A program made the translations under genes and the position numbers. Below are positions 22,263-31,003 of a stretch of 39,448 bases of DNA, in pieces. Source of the stretch: an uncultured Clostridia bacterium (GTDB taxonomy: Bacteria; Bacillota; Clostridia; Oscillospirales; CAG-272); NCBI GenBank assembly GCA_947632285.1, contig CANROT010000003.1, forward strand, positions 1 to 39,448. Direction: 5' to 3'. The notes beneath the pieces are model-generated. The model was not told where the DNA came from. It saw only the letters and a program-made list of their open reading frames with translations, and did not search any database. Positions within the stretch are counted from its first letter, which is position 1. Each line of letters opens with the position of its first letter.

Positions 22263-23717
22263 TTATTTCCTTCCGTTCCACGTGGACGGGACGAAGAGCA
22301 GGAGCACCGGGAAGATGCCGAGCCTTCCGAGCAGCATATCGAACGCGAGCAGGAGCTTTCCGACGGGCGAATAGCACGTATACGCCATCGCCGGGCCGAC
22401 GAGGCCGAAGCCGGGCCCGACATTGTTTATGCACGCGAGCACGGCGCTCAGGTTCGTCTCTAAGTCGCAGCCCTCGATCGAGAGCAGCAGCGTCGAGAGC
22501 GAGACGAGGATCATGTAGACGAAGAAGAACACGCCGCAGCGCGCGAGCGTGCTGCGCTCGACGACCTCGCCGTCCATCTCGATAGTCGGGACCGCGTGCG
22601 GGTGCAGGAGCTTTTTGATCTCGTTGCGGAACGCCTTCCACATTATGACGAGGCGCGTGACCTTGACGCCGCCGCCGGTCGAGCCGGCGCAGGCGCCGAC
22701 GACCATCAGAATGAGCAGCACCACGTGCGAAAATTCGGGCCACGGCTCGTAATCGAGCGTTGTGCCGCCGGTCGTTGTGATTATCGAGACGACCTGGAAG
22801 AATGCGTGATGAAACGCGACCTTTGCGGAGTCAAAAAATTTCAGCACGTTGACGGTCACGGCGGCGACGGAGACGCCGACTATCGCGAGATACGCGCGCA
22901 GCTCGCTGTTTTTGAAGACGCGGCGGAACTCGCCTATGAGAATGAGGAAATATATGTTGAAGTTGACGCCGAACAGCAGCATGAAGACGGCGAGCGTCGT
23001 CTGGCAGAACGGGCTATAAGAGGCGAAGCTGTCGTTTTTGATGGAAAATCCGCCCGTTCCCGCCGTGCTGAACGACGCGGTCACCGCGTCAAAGACGGGC
23101 ATTCCGCCGCAGATAAGGATAATGATCTGCAAAACCGTCAGCCCGAGGTAGATCGAATAAAGTATGCGCGCGGTCAGGTGGAGCTTGGGCGCGAGCTTCC
23201 CCGCCGTCGGCGTCGGGCTCTCGGCGCGCATTATCTGGAACGACATGCCGTTCCCGCGCCCGTCCGGTCCGAGCGCGAGCAGGAAGATGAGCACGCCCAT
23301 GCCGCCGAGCCAGTGAGTGAACGAGCGCCAGTATAAGACGCTCATCGGCAGCGACTCGATGTCGGTGAGTATCGTCGCGCCCGTCGTCGTAAAGCCGGAA
23401 ACCGTTTCGAACACCGCGTCTATGAACGACGGTATCGCGCCCGACAGCGTCATCGGGAGCGCGCCGAAAAGCGAGATCGCGACCCACGAGAGCGCAACGA
23501 TGACGCAGCCCTCGCGCGAGAAAATGTTCCGGTTCTTCGGCTTAAAGCAGAATATCAGCAAGAGCCCGGCGCCTGCCGCCACGGCGATCGAGACGGCGAA
23601 CGCGACGGCGGACGTCAGCCCGTCCGCGAATATCGCCATTATGAGCGACGGCAGCATCGTCGCCGATTCGAGCAGCAGGATCCGCCCAAGATAGTTTGAG
23701 ACGATCTTGTAATTCAA
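22263..23717 (-). CDS. trkH: TrkH/KtrB family potassium channel subunit
   Basis: A 484-residue membrane protein with the four-fold M1-P-M2 layout of TrkH. The four selectivity-filter loops can be found: SGFTTTGATIL, STAGTGGFS, ITTTGGTTLD and NNVGPGFG, each with the central Gly. It forms the potassium-conducting dimer in the membrane, gated by the cytosolic TrkA ring encoded just upstream. The start is TTG (23717) six bases after GGGGGG; no ATG is available nearby. It follows trkA by 12 bp and ends in a strong terminator, so trkA-trkH is a complete two-gene operon. Confidence 0.95.
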   Translation of the reverse strand: MNYKIVSNYLGRILLLESATMLPSLIMAIFADGLTSAVAFAVSIAVAAGAGLLLIFCFKPKNRNIFSREGCVIVALSWVAISLFGALPMTLSGAIPSFIDAVFETVSGFTTTGATILTDIESLPMSVLYWRSFTHWLGGMGVLIFLLALGPDGRGNGMSFQIMRAESPTPTAGKLAPKLHLTARILYSIYLGLTVLQIIILICGGMPVFDAVTASFSTAGTGGFSIKNDSFASYSPFCQTTLAVFMLLFGVNFNIYFLILIGEFRRVFKNSELRAYLAIVGVSVAAVTVNVLKFFDSAKVAFHHAFFQVVSIITTTGGTTLDYEPWPEFSHVVLLILMVVGACAGSTGGGVKVTRLVIMWKAFRNEIKKLLHPHAVPTIEMDGEVVERSTLARCGVFFFVYMILVSLSTLLLSIEGCDLETNLSAVLACINNVGPGFGLVGPAMAYTCYSPVGKLLLAFDMLLGRLGIFPVLLLFVPSTWNGRK

Positions 23718-23729
23718 GGCACGCCCCCC

Positions 23730-25106
23730 TTAGTTCCTGACGGCGTCGCGTTCAAAGATGTCGCGCAGGTCCCCGACGGTGCGGTCCGCCGTCGTGACGA
23801 CGATGACGGTGTCGCCCGGGTGGAGCGTGTCGTTGCCGTTCGGAATTATGACCTGATTCGACCGCGTGATGCAGGCGATGAGAACATTTTGCTTGAAGCG
23901 GAGCCTGGAGAGCGGAATGTCGATGTGCGGCGTCGCGTCCGTGACGAGGAATTCGAGCGCCTCCGCCTTTCCGTCGACGAGGCGGTGGAGCGCGCGGATC
24001 GAGTCCTCGCCGCTGTTCGATATCGCGCGGATATAGCGAATGATCTCGTTCGCCGTCAGTTCCTTCGGGCAGACGACGGAGCCGACGTCCCGATCGGAGA
24101 ACAGGCGCAGATACTCGTTGCGGTCGATCTTCGTGACCGTTTTCTTTATGCCCATGTGGCTGCAATACATTGAAATGATGAGGTTTTCCTCGTCAACGCC
24201 CGTCAGCGTTATGACCGCGTCAAAGTTATCGACGCCCTCGGATTCGAGAAAGCCGCGCTGGGAGGCGTTTCCGTTTATGACGAGTGCTCTCGGGAATCGG
24301 AGCTGGAATTCTTCCGCGCGCGCGCGATCCTTTTCTATCACCTTGACGCTGACGCCGGAGCGCAGAAGCTCATCTGTCAGATATTCCGCGATTCTGCCGC
24401 AGCCGATGATGAGGACGCCGCGTATCTTCTGCCGCATAAGGCCGAGAGATTTTACAAGGACGGCGAGGTCGATGCGCGCCGCGGTCACCGTTATCCTGTC
24501 TCCGGCGCGCAGCGTGAAGCTGCCGTTCGGGATAGTGACCGTGTCGTCGCGCTCGACGGCGCAGATAAGGACGCGCAGGCCGAGGATCCCGGACGCCTCG
24601 TAGAGCTTTTTGCCGTCGAGCGGGCTGCCCTCGGCTATCTTCATTTCGACAAGCTCGACGCGCCCCTTGTCAAACGAGTCGCGCTTTAAAAACGACGGTA
24701 ACTGTATTATCCTGTAGATCTCGTTTGCCGCCATGTGCTCGGGGTTGACGGCCATCGCGAGCCCGAGATCGTCGCGCAGAAACTGAATGTGGCGCGAATA
24801 CTGCGGGTCGCGGACGCGCGCCATCGTGTGGCGGCAGCCGAGCTTTTTCGCGGAGAGGCAGCAGAGCAGGTTTTTCTCGTCCGCGTCGGTCATGGCGATC
24901 AGGACGTCGCCCTTTCCGGCGTCCGCGCGGCGCAGCGTGTCAATGGCAGCGCCGTTGCCCTCGATGGTGAGGACGTCGAGCGTTTCCTGCGCCTCGGTGA
25001 GCACGTCGGTGTCCGTGTCGATGAGCGTTATATTGTGGTCCTCGTATGAGAGGCGCTCGGCGATAGAAATGCCGACCTTTCCTCCGCCTACGATGATGAT
25101 GTTCAT
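23730..25106 (-). CDS. trkA: TrkA potassium uptake regulatory subunit
   Basis: A 458-residue protein made of two RCK_N-RCK_C repeats. The first Rossmann fold begins MNIIIVGGGKVGISIAERL with IDTD at the end of strand two; the second begins at about residue 230 (GVLIIGCGRIAEYL, VIEKD). Both keep the nucleotide-binding glycine pattern. It binds NAD(H)/ATP-type nucleotides and gates TrkH. ATG 25106 follows AGGGAG. It is the first gene of the trkA-trkH operon, with a promoter about 45 bp upstream. No c-di-AMP riboswitch fits in the short leader. Confidence 0.95.
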   Translation of the reverse strand: MNIIIVGGGKVGISIAERLSYEDHNITLIDTDTDVLTEAQETLDVLTIEGNGAAIDTLRRADAGKGDVLIAMTDADEKNLLCCLSAKKLGCRHTMARVRDPQYSRHIQFLRDDLGLAMAVNPEHMAANEIYRIIQLPSFLKRDSFDKGRVELVEMKIAEGSPLDGKKLYEASGILGLRVLICAVERDDTVTIPNGSFTLRAGDRITVTAARIDLAVLVKSLGLMRQKIRGVLIIGCGRIAEYLTDELLRSGVSVKVIEKDRARAEEFQLRFPRALVINGNASQRGFLESEGVDNFDAVITLTGVDEENLIISMYCSHMGIKKTVTKIDRNEYLRLFSDRDVGSVVCPKELTANEIIRYIRAISNSGEDSIRALHRLVDGKAEALEFLVTDATPHIDIPLSRLRFKQNVLIACITRSNQVIIPNGNDTLHPGDTVIVVTTADRTVGDLRDIFERDAVRN

Positions 25107-25149
25107 ATATTTTCTCCCTCTCGGGTCGACTCCATATTTTTACGGCTAC

Positions 25150-25178
25150 ATAATAGCACAAGCGAGTGACTTTTTCAA
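25150..25178 (-). promoter_or_regulatory. Promoter of trkA-trkH
   Basis: On the minus strand TTGAAA and TATTAT are spaced 17 bp apart. The leader to the trkA ATG is about 40 bases. Confidence 0.65.
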
Positions 25179-25267
25179 GGGCAGTTTTGCGACTATAAAA
25201 AGATTTCCCGCGCCCGGGAATGCGGCGGGAAAGGCATAAAATATTTTTAACACGGCTTAAAAATAAT

Positions 25268-25289
25268 GGGCGGTGCCGCAGCACCGCCC
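25268..25289 (-). terminator. Terminator after the histidine kinase gene
   Basis: GGGCGGTGC pairs with GCACCGCCC around a CGCA loop; on the minus strand ATTATTTTTA follows. It is 17 bp past the kinase stop codon. Confidence 0.75.
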
Positions 25290-25306
25290 GCCAGATCAAA
25301 TATGAG

Positions 25307-26671
25307 TCAGCACTGAATTTTTATAATGACCTGTGCGCCCCCGGTCGCATCGGAATTTTTCAATATGAGCTGTCCTTTGTGCTGTTTAATAATGCTGTCC
25401 GCAATATACAGCCCCATGCCGAAGTGCATATCGGAGGTTCGGCTTTTATTTCCCATAAAGAATTGTTCCCGCGCACGGTGCAGCTCTTCCTGCGTAAAAC
25501 CTCGCCCCTCGTCTGTTACGGAGATCAAAAGAAAGTCGTCCCGCCTTTGCACGTCCATATAAACCGTTCCTTTTTTGGGGGAATGATCCGACGCATTGTC
25601 TACGGCGTTCATAATTGCTCGCCCCAGCAATAGTTTATCCGCTTTGAATGTGCCGAGATCAGCTCCTTTCTCCATGCGCAGATATATTTCTCTTGTAAGA
25701 CAAAGGGAACTTGCCTGCGTCTCGATCTGCTCCATATAATCGGCAACGTCGACCTCCTCCAAATCGATCCGGTACCCGGCCGCTGTTCCTGATATATCGA
25801 TCAGCGCCTTGATATATGTGCCGATCTGCTCGGCGCTTTCCGTAATATATCCCGCATATAGCCGCTGTTCACCGTCAAGCACCGTTTCGCTTAAGAGGTC
25901 GATATTTCCCCGGACGACGGTCAAGGGCGTTTTCAAATCGTGCGCAAGCGCCGCGATCTGCTCCCTTTGCATTTGCTCAGCGCTCCATTGTTTTTCCAAA
26001 GAAGTTTTTAAACTGTCTTTCATAGAAGAGAAAGAGCGCAGCACATCTTCAAACTCTCTGATCTTTGAGTGCCCCACTTCAAAATCAAGATTTTCCCCCG
26101 CGATCTGTTCCGTTGCATCAAAAAGCGGGGATAGCTGTGCCCGCATGTTTTTTGCAAATTTTGCCGTCAATAAAGTGCAGACCGTGATACAGTTTATCCC
26201 CATAAGGATATAGAGCAAAATTTCCGGAGAGGGAAAATGATCATAAAGCCACTCGTTTATGAACTGTGAGCCGATGTAATATTGCAGCACAACGTATTCA
26301 TTTTCACGAGTAACAAGCAAATACTGCCGGTTGAGGTTCCGGTTTATCCTTCCGGTCGCGGCATATTCCATGGCCCGGTCCAAATCGCCACCCTCAAGCG
26401 TCGTGTCGATCACATGATAACTCTTATCCAAAAGTAAATATTTGCATCCCATAGGCAGCTGCACGTCCCCAAGCTCCGGCGCCGCGGCAATGACAGGAAC
26501 AAGACTTTTTGTGCTCTGCTCCGAGTAATCGGCATAAGTAATAAATCCCGCACCCGTTCCGACTATAACAAGACCGAAAGGAATGACGACCGAACATGTC
26601 AATCCGATCAACAGCATACACAAAAATTTCCAAAACAGCGCTTTCAGAGATGCCGGTTTATTTACTCCCAT
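25307..26671 (-). CDS. Sensor histidine kinase of a lantibiotic-type two-component system
   Basis: A 454-residue HisKA kinase with two membrane segments (about 10-40 and 158-180), an extracytoplasmic sensor region of about 115 residues, a HAMP-like linker, the phosphoacceptor box ALAHDLKTPLTVVRGN, the N-box AVDNASDHSP, then DEGRGF and FGMGLYIADSIIKQH. The short outer loop and arrangement recall NisK/SpaK-type kinases, which fits the NisI-like lipoprotein two genes upstream. The track start (TTG 26689) is six codons early; ATG 26671 overlaps the regulator stop by 10 bp and has AGGG just upstream. The gene is less GC-rich than its surroundings (24/60 in 26161-26220), supporting recent acquisition of the cassette. 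Confidence 0.9.
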   Translation of the reverse strand: MGVNKPASLKALFWKFLCMLLIGLTCSVVIPFGLVIVGTGAGFITYADYSEQSTKSLVPVIAAAPELGDVQLPMGCKYLLLDKSYHVIDTTLEGGDLDRAMEYAATGRINRNLNRQYLLVTRENEYVVLQYYIGSQFINEWLYDHFPSPEILLYILMGINCITVCTLLTAKFAKNMRAQLSPLFDATEQIAGENLDFEVGHSKIREFEDVLRSFSSMKDSLKTSLEKQWSAEQMQREQIAALAHDLKTPLTVVRGNIDLLSETVLDGEQRLYAGYITESAEQIGTYIKALIDISGTAAGYRIDLEEVDVADYMEQIETQASSLCLTREIYLRMEKGADLGTFKADKLLLGRAIMNAVDNASDHSPKKGTVYMDVQRRDDFLLISVTDEGRGFTQEELHRAREQFFMGNKSRTSDMHFGMGLYIADSIIKQHKGQLILKNSDATGGAQVIIKIQC

Positions 26672-27321
26672 TTGTACCCTATCCCCCAAACTGTAGATAT
26701 CGGCTGAATATCCGAGCCGCTCAGTTTAGCCCGAATGTTTTTGACATGGGTGGAGATCGTGGAATCATCGCCCCTGCCGTCAAGGCTGAAGACCGCCTCA
26801 TAGATCTGTTCCTTTGAAAACACCTGCCCCTTGTTCCTTGCAAGAAATTCACAGATCAAATATTCGCTTTTTGTAAGCGGAACAGGCGTATTATCTACGT
26901 ACAGTTCTCTTGCGGACAGATCGATTTTTATTCGGTCAAAGGTAAGGGCGGCGTGCCGTTCACGACGCTCGCGGCGCAGGTGCGCGCCGACCCTTGCCCG
27001 CAGCTCTGCAATTCGGAACGGCTTCGTCAGATAATCGTCCGCGCCCGAGCCAAGCCCGAATGTGATATCGTTTTCCGCTGTTTTAGCTGTCAGAAACAGA
27101 ATGGGGCAGTCAGTGAGTGAACGAATCTTGCTGCAATAAGAAAATCCGTCGATGTCCGGCATCATTATATCAAGTATGATCAGGTCAAATCGGTTCAGCA
27201 TATCTATCGGGACATTTGCCGCAGACGTATACGCAGTAACGGTGTGCCCGTCTTTTTGCAATCCGTTTTTCACAAGCTCTAAAATAGACCGTTCGTCATC
27301 GACCACAAGGATATCAGCCAT
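26662..27321 (-). CDS. OmpR-family response regulator of the lantibiotic-type system
   Basis: A 219-residue regulator. The receiver domain (1 to about 118) has VVDDE, the phosphoacceptor Asp in LIILDIMMPDIDG, and LTAK with the conserved Lys in YLTKPF. The winged-helix domain (about 128-219) ends STHVKNIRAKL and TVWGIGYKWE. Both are complete. It resembles NisR/SpaR-type regulators. GGAGG precedes the ATG by seven bases. It is coupled to the kinase by overlap. Expected targets are the promoter of the lipoprotein gene upstream and perhaps an immunity transporter elsewhere. Confidence 0.93.
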   Translation of the reverse strand: MADILVVDDERSILELVKNGLQKDGHTVTAYTSAANVPIDMLNRFDLIILDIMMPDIDGFSYCSKIRSLTDCPILFLTAKTAENDITFGLGSGADDYLTKPFRIAELRARVGAHLRRERRERHAALTFDRIKIDLSARELYVDNTPVPLTKSEYLICEFLARNKGQVFSKEQIYEAVFSLDGRGDDSTISTHVKNIRAKLSGSDIQPISTVWGIGYKWE

Positions 27322-27348
27322 AATATCGCCTCCATTTGCCGTTTCTTT

Positions 27349-27377
27349 ATTATAGCATGATCCGAGCGCGCGGGAAA
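27349..27377 (-). promoter_or_regulatory. Possible internal promoter of the two-component genes
   Basis: On the minus strand a consensus TATAAT lies 17 bp after TTTCCC, a poor -35. A good -10 alone could reflect activator-dependent initiation. Confidence 0.35.
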
Positions 27378-27381
27378 GCTG

Positions 27382-28194
27382 TCATTGCCGCTTTGCGATA
27401 TAGCAGCAGTTATTTATTTTTACCGCGACCGCCTCCTTTTTATCTGTGCCGTAAATTTCATAAACAGCCGTGTAAAACCACATCTCGCGTCCCTGCCCGG
27501 CGGCCTCCCCTGTCAGGTCGAGTTTATTCAGATCGATTTTAGAGAGGGGGCGTTTCGTTTCCGTGTCAAATGTAACGCTTTTTGCGATGATATCGATATA
27601 ACTTCCCAATTTATCGGCCGGTACGGGCTCTGACGTTACCTGATAAACCGCCCCGCCGCAGATAAGCCGTGTTGCGTTTTCGGGATCGATTTCAAATTTT
27701 CCGATCATAGACGGCGCGCTCTTAAAGTCAAAGACGGGATCGGTGTCTTTAACTTTTTCGCTCCTGACGGCTTTGTGATATCCTCCGTTTACATCTACGA
27801 TCAGATAATCGTCCGTGTTGGGCGCGGCATACACGTTTAAGAACGGTATGATATATGCGGCCTTTTGGGCGCACCCCGCAAGATCTGTCGGGGGCTGAAA
27901 TGCAGCGGTTTCCATACTGTCCTGAAACAGTATTTTCCCTGTTTCGTCTACTGCCGCAAGTCGGCGAATATATCCGACCCATTCTCCAAGCCCGCCGTTA
28001 GAGACGGTGTCATCTAAAATAGTATAGGCGGCTCCCATATAGGAAAATTGTGTTACATTTTCCGTGTTCAGATAACACTGTTCTTTATTAGCGGAGTATT
28101 CCTCGATCATGCGCTGTAAAGAGCAGCCCGTAAACGAAAAAACTACAATAATGTCTGCCAGAAGCGATGCCGTTATTTTTTTGATCAGGTCCAT
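27382..28194 (-). CDS. NisI/SpaI-like lantibiotic immunity lipoprotein
   Basis: A 270-residue protein with a lipoprotein signal (FSFTGC, Cys at residue 24). The mature part has two similar halves. I recognise the family by NKEQCYLNTENVTQF, YTILDDTVSNGGLGEWVGYIRRLA, YIIPFLNVYAAPNTDDYLIVDVNGGYHKAV and the C-terminal YTAVYEIYGTDKKEAVAVKI, which match the NisI/SpaI family from Firmicutes lantibiotic immunity loci. Known members bind the lantibiotic at the outer membrane surface. It starts after GAGGAC and lies 60 bp upstream of the regulator gene in the same orientation. No LanFEG transporter, LanB/C/M enzyme or precursor peptide is in the window, so it looks like a stand-alone immunity cassette. 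Confidence 0.85.
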   Translation of the reverse strand: MDLIKKITASLLADIIVVFSFTGCSLQRMIEEYSANKEQCYLNTENVTQFSYMGAAYTILDDTVSNGGLGEWVGYIRRLAAVDETGKILFQDSMETAAFQPPTDLAGCAQKAAYIIPFLNVYAAPNTDDYLIVDVNGGYHKAVRSEKVKDTDPVFDFKSAPSMIGKFEIDPENATRLICGGAVYQVTSEPVPADKLGSYIDIIAKSVTFDTETKRPLSKIDLNKLDLTGEAAGQGREMWFYTAVYEIYGTDKKEAVAVKINNCCYIAKRQ

Positions 28195-28495
28195 ATTTTT
28201 CAGTCCTCATTTTTCTTCCTTTCTTATAATGAGAAAATGATAGCAGTTCTTTTTGAAGATTTTATAAAGAAATCTGTTTTTTTCGAGCACTTTTCAAAAA
28301 ACGGCGGCTGTCCTCACAAGTCACAGCACATTTTTGACCTTTCTCATTTAAAATAATATCCCGGATAAGTCTGCGGGGGCGAGAGTGATTCCCCGCTTTT
28401 ACAAAGCCGAAAAACGGCACAGCCCGAAAGCTGTGCCGTTTTTCAAAAGACGGTCTATACTGTTTTACGAGTCCCGCTCTCATCCGGATAAATAT
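28195..28495. other. AT-rich regulatory gap upstream of the immunity lipoprotein
   Basis: It contains the terminator hairpin at 28409 and, nearer the lipoprotein start, minus-strand sequence with TATCAT and TTATAA but no good -35, as expected for an activator-dependent promoter. I see no gene in it; the plus-strand ORF listed there is a shadow. Confidence 0.4.
28409..28444. terminator. Intrinsic terminator after the zinc-ribbon gene
   Basis: A perfect 14-bp stem, GAAAAACGGCACAG and its complement, around CCCGAAAG. The A/T ends give a U-run in both directions. It is about 50 bp past the stop of the zinc-ribbon protein and marks the edge of the low-GC cassette. Confidence 0.8.
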
Positions 28496-29791
28496 TTACC
28501 GGTACATGTTTTTCGGCATGCCGCAGCGGGGGCAGGCCGGGAGGCTTGCCGGATACTGCGCGCCGCAACGGGGGCAGACGGTGAGCGGCGGCTGACCGTA
28601 TGCGGCGGCGGGCGCTGCGGCTGCCACGGACTTCATTCGGCTGCGGTAGCTGACGAGGGCGACGCCGAACATGATGATCGCCGTACCGGAACAGATGTCC
28701 GCCAAAGCGCCGATCAAGCTCACGGCATTCCCGGCTATCGCGTTTGCAATAAGGGAAAACGAGCCGAACACCGTGAAGGCGCCAATAATGAAATCGAGGA
28801 CGGCGACGTACATGACGGAGCCTCTGACCTCCGGTACGCCCGTGCGCGCCGTCTTCTTAACGGCGCCGACGGCGCGCACCAGGCATATGTAATACGAGAG
28901 AACAACGCCGACGATAAGCGCGAGAACGATAAAGATGATCGCCATTCCCACGGCCAAATACTCGACGTCACCGGCGGCCGAGAGCGATACCGCCGCGGCG
29001 CCGAACACAATAAGGATCAGGAACACGATAAAGCAGATCGCGCCGAGGGTTATGCCGTTGATGACGTTTATGAGCGTCAGCCCGCCGGTGCCGAGAGTGG
29101 GGCTCGTTCTGCTCTTTGCCGAGGCAAAGACGACGAATACCCCGATCACGATGATTATATTCGGTATCGCGGAAAAAATCGCGGACGCAGCCGACACGGA
29201 GGGGTCTGCGGAGAACATAAGCCCAAGGTCGTTGAAATCGTCGATGAAATCTTCAAATTCATCAAAATCACCGAAGTTATCGAGGCCGCCGAAGCCGCCG
29301 TATATATCCCCGAGCGCATTATTTATGTTGACAGAACGCGCGACCTGACTGACGATGCCGAGCAGGACGGCGGCAGCCAGTAATATCGCGGCGATGAGCA
29401 CGACGGGCGAGGCGCCGACCTCCTTGAGCGCGCGGTGTACGGCGCTCCCGGCATTGGGCGCTGCATATGCTCCGGAGCTGTAAGGTGCGTACCCGGCCTG
29501 CGGGGCCTGTCCGTATGGATACGCGGGCTGCCCGTACATCGGCGCATACGGCTGCTGCGGATTTACATATTGCTGCCGGGACTGCGGATCCGGATATTGC
29601 TGCCGTGGCTGCTGCGGATCGGAATATTGCGGCTGAGGCGGGGCGTTTTCGGTAATGAGCTCCGTGCGGTCCGGGTCTTCTGCGGGAGTGGGTTCGACGG
29701 CGTCTTCGGGTTCGTTTTTCAGCTCCGTGCCGCAGTTCGGGCAGAATACCATACCGTCTTTGCAGTCAAAACCGCATTTTTTGCAGATCAA
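28496..29791 (-). CDS. Polytopic membrane protein with zinc ribbons at both ends
   Basis: A 431-residue protein. An N-terminal zinc ribbon (CKKCGFDCKDGMVFCPNCG) is followed by a long Pro/Gln/Tyr-rich linker (about 30-115), about five membrane segments, and a second, C-terminal zinc ribbon (CPRCGAQYPASLPACPRCG). The linker repeats QQ(P/Y)..DPQ-like units. Between the first and second membrane segments is an Asp/Phe/Gly-rich loop (GGFGGLDNFGDFDEFEDFIDDFNDLG). No function can be assigned. The start is TTG (29791), nine bases after AGGAGG, because it gives the complete first ribbon. It follows the ABC ATPase gene after a terminator. Confidence 0.8.
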   Translation of the reverse strand: MICKKCGFDCKDGMVFCPNCGTELKNEPEDAVEPTPAEDPDRTELITENAPPQPQYSDPQQPRQQYPDPQSRQQYVNPQQPYAPMYGQPAYPYGQAPQAGYAPYSSGAYAAPNAGSAVHRALKEVGASPVVLIAAILLAAAVLLGIVSQVARSVNINNALGDIYGGFGGLDNFGDFDEFEDFIDDFNDLGLMFSADPSVSAASAIFSAIPNIIIVIGVFVVFASAKSRTSPTLGTGGLTLINVINGITLGAICFIVFLILIVFGAAAVSLSAAGDVEYLAVGMAIIFIVLALIVGVVLSYYICLVRAVGAVKKTARTGVPEVRGSVMYVAVLDFIIGAFTVFGSFSLIANAIAGNAVSLIGALADICSGTAIIMFGVALVSYRSRMKSVAAAAPAAAYGQPPLTVCPRCGAQYPASLPACPRCGMPKNMYR

Positions 29792-29831
29792 GTCAGTGAT
29801 CCTCCTAAATTACAAAAAGTCTCAAAACCGA

Positions 29832-29861
29832 TTCGGGGGACTTCATGCGAAGTCCCCCGAA
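29832..29861 (-). terminator. Terminator after the ABC ATPase gene
   Basis: A perfect 13-bp stem, TTCGGGGGACTTC and its complement, with an ATGC loop, 17 bp past the stop codon. On the minus strand it is followed by a mixed sequence with GGTTTTGAGACTTTTTG. Confidence 0.7.
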
Positions 29862-29878
29862 AATCAGCGAGTGTATTA

Positions 29879-31003
29879 TCAGTGAACGATGCAGCGCTCG
29901 GTGTCCTTATCGAAGATGTGGATCCTCGTAGGATCGATGGCGACCTTGATGTTGTCGCCGGCGCGTGCCGTGGACGTCGGAGCGACGCGGGCGATGAGGT
30001 TCTGCTCCTCGGAAACGATGTAGAGGTAGATCTCGGCGCCCATAAGCTCCGTGACCTCAACGTCACAGTTGATGACGCAGTCCGGGAATTGTGTGAGGTA
30101 TGCGGGATCGTCGTGAATAGCCTCGGGACGGATACCGGCGATGACTTCTTCGCCGATGTAGTCCTTGAGCTCGGGAGCGTTGCCCTTTTCGGCGGGCAGC
30201 TTGATCTTGCTCTTGGTCTCGCCCTCGCCGTATACGAGATATGTATCCTCGCCCTGGCGCTTGAGCGTGCAGTTGACGAAGTTCATCTGAGGCGTGCCTA
30301 TGAAGCCCGCGACAAAGAGGTTGCACGGTTTGTCGTAGAGGTTCTGAGGAGTGTCGACCTGCTGGATAAGACCGTCCTTCATAACGACGATGCGCGTAGC
30401 CATCGTCATAGCCTCTGTCTGGTCGTGCGTGACGTAAATGAACGTCGTGCCGACTCTCTGATGTATCTTTGTAAGCTCGGTTCTCATCGTCGCGCGCAGC
30501 TTAGCGTCGAGGTTTGAGAGCGGCTCGTCAAGAAGGAAGACGCGCGGGTTACGGACGATAGCACGGCCGAGAGCGACACGCTGCTTCTGACCGCCGGACA
30601 GAGCCTTCGGCTTTCTGTCGAGCAGGTGCGTGATGTCGAGAATGCGGGCAGCCTCTTCGACGCGGCGCTTGATCTCTTCCTTCGGTGTCTTGCGGAGCTT
30701 AAGACCGAATGCCATGTTGTCGAACACGGACATGTGCGGGTACAGAGCGTAGTTCTGGAACACCATCGCGATGTCGCGGTCCTTCGGAGCCACGTCGTTG
30801 ACGAGCTTATCGCCGATGAAGAGCTCGCCTTCGGAGATCTCCTCAAGACCTGCGATCATACGCAGAGTCGTCGACTTTCCGCATCCGGAAGGGCCGACGA
30901 GGACGAGGAACTCCTTGTCTTTGATCTCAAGGCAGAAGTCGGACACAGCCGTGACGCCGCCGGGATACTTCTTATAAATATGTTTCAGGGATAAGCTTGC
31001 CAT
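29879..31003 (-). CDS. Carbohydrate ABC importer ATPase, MsmK/UgpC type
   Basis: A 374-residue ATPase. Walker A is GPSGCGKST, the Q-loop is FQNYALYPH, the signature is LSGGQKQR, and Walker B is VFLLDEPLSNLD with the H-loop His in YVTHDQ. The C-terminal OB-fold domain (about 235-374; GFIGTPQMNF, GIRPEAI) is that of the MalK/UgpC/MsmK class. These ATPases often serve several sugar importers encoded elsewhere, which fits the absence of permease or binding-protein genes here. The track start is 13 codons early; ATG 31003 follows AAGGAGG. It could energise uptake of substrates for the GH51 or GH63-like enzymes; this is inferred. Confidence 0.95.
   Translation of the reverse strand: MASLSLKHIYKKYPGGVTAVSDFCLEIKDKEFLVLVGPSGCGKSTTLRMIAGLEEISEGELFIGDKLVNDVAPKDRDIAMVFQNYALYPHMSVFDNMAFGLKLRKTPKEEIKRRVEEAARILDITHLLDRKPKALSGGQKQRVALGRAIVRNPRVFLLDEPLSNLDAKLRATMRTELTKIHQRVGTTFIYVTHDQTEAMTMATRIVVMKDGLIQQVDTPQNLYDKPCNLFVAGFIGTPQMNFVNCTLKRQGEDTYLVYGEGETKSKIKLPAEKGNAPELKDYIGEEVIAGIRPEAIHDDPAYLTQFPDCVINCDVEVTELMGAEIYLYIVSEEQNLIARVAPTSTARAGDNIKVAIDPTRIHIFDKDTERCIVH

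Noticed and set aside
25107-25149. c-di-AMP (ydaO) riboswitch upstream of trkA
   Set aside because: The leader from promoter to start codon is only about 40 bases, too short for that RNA.
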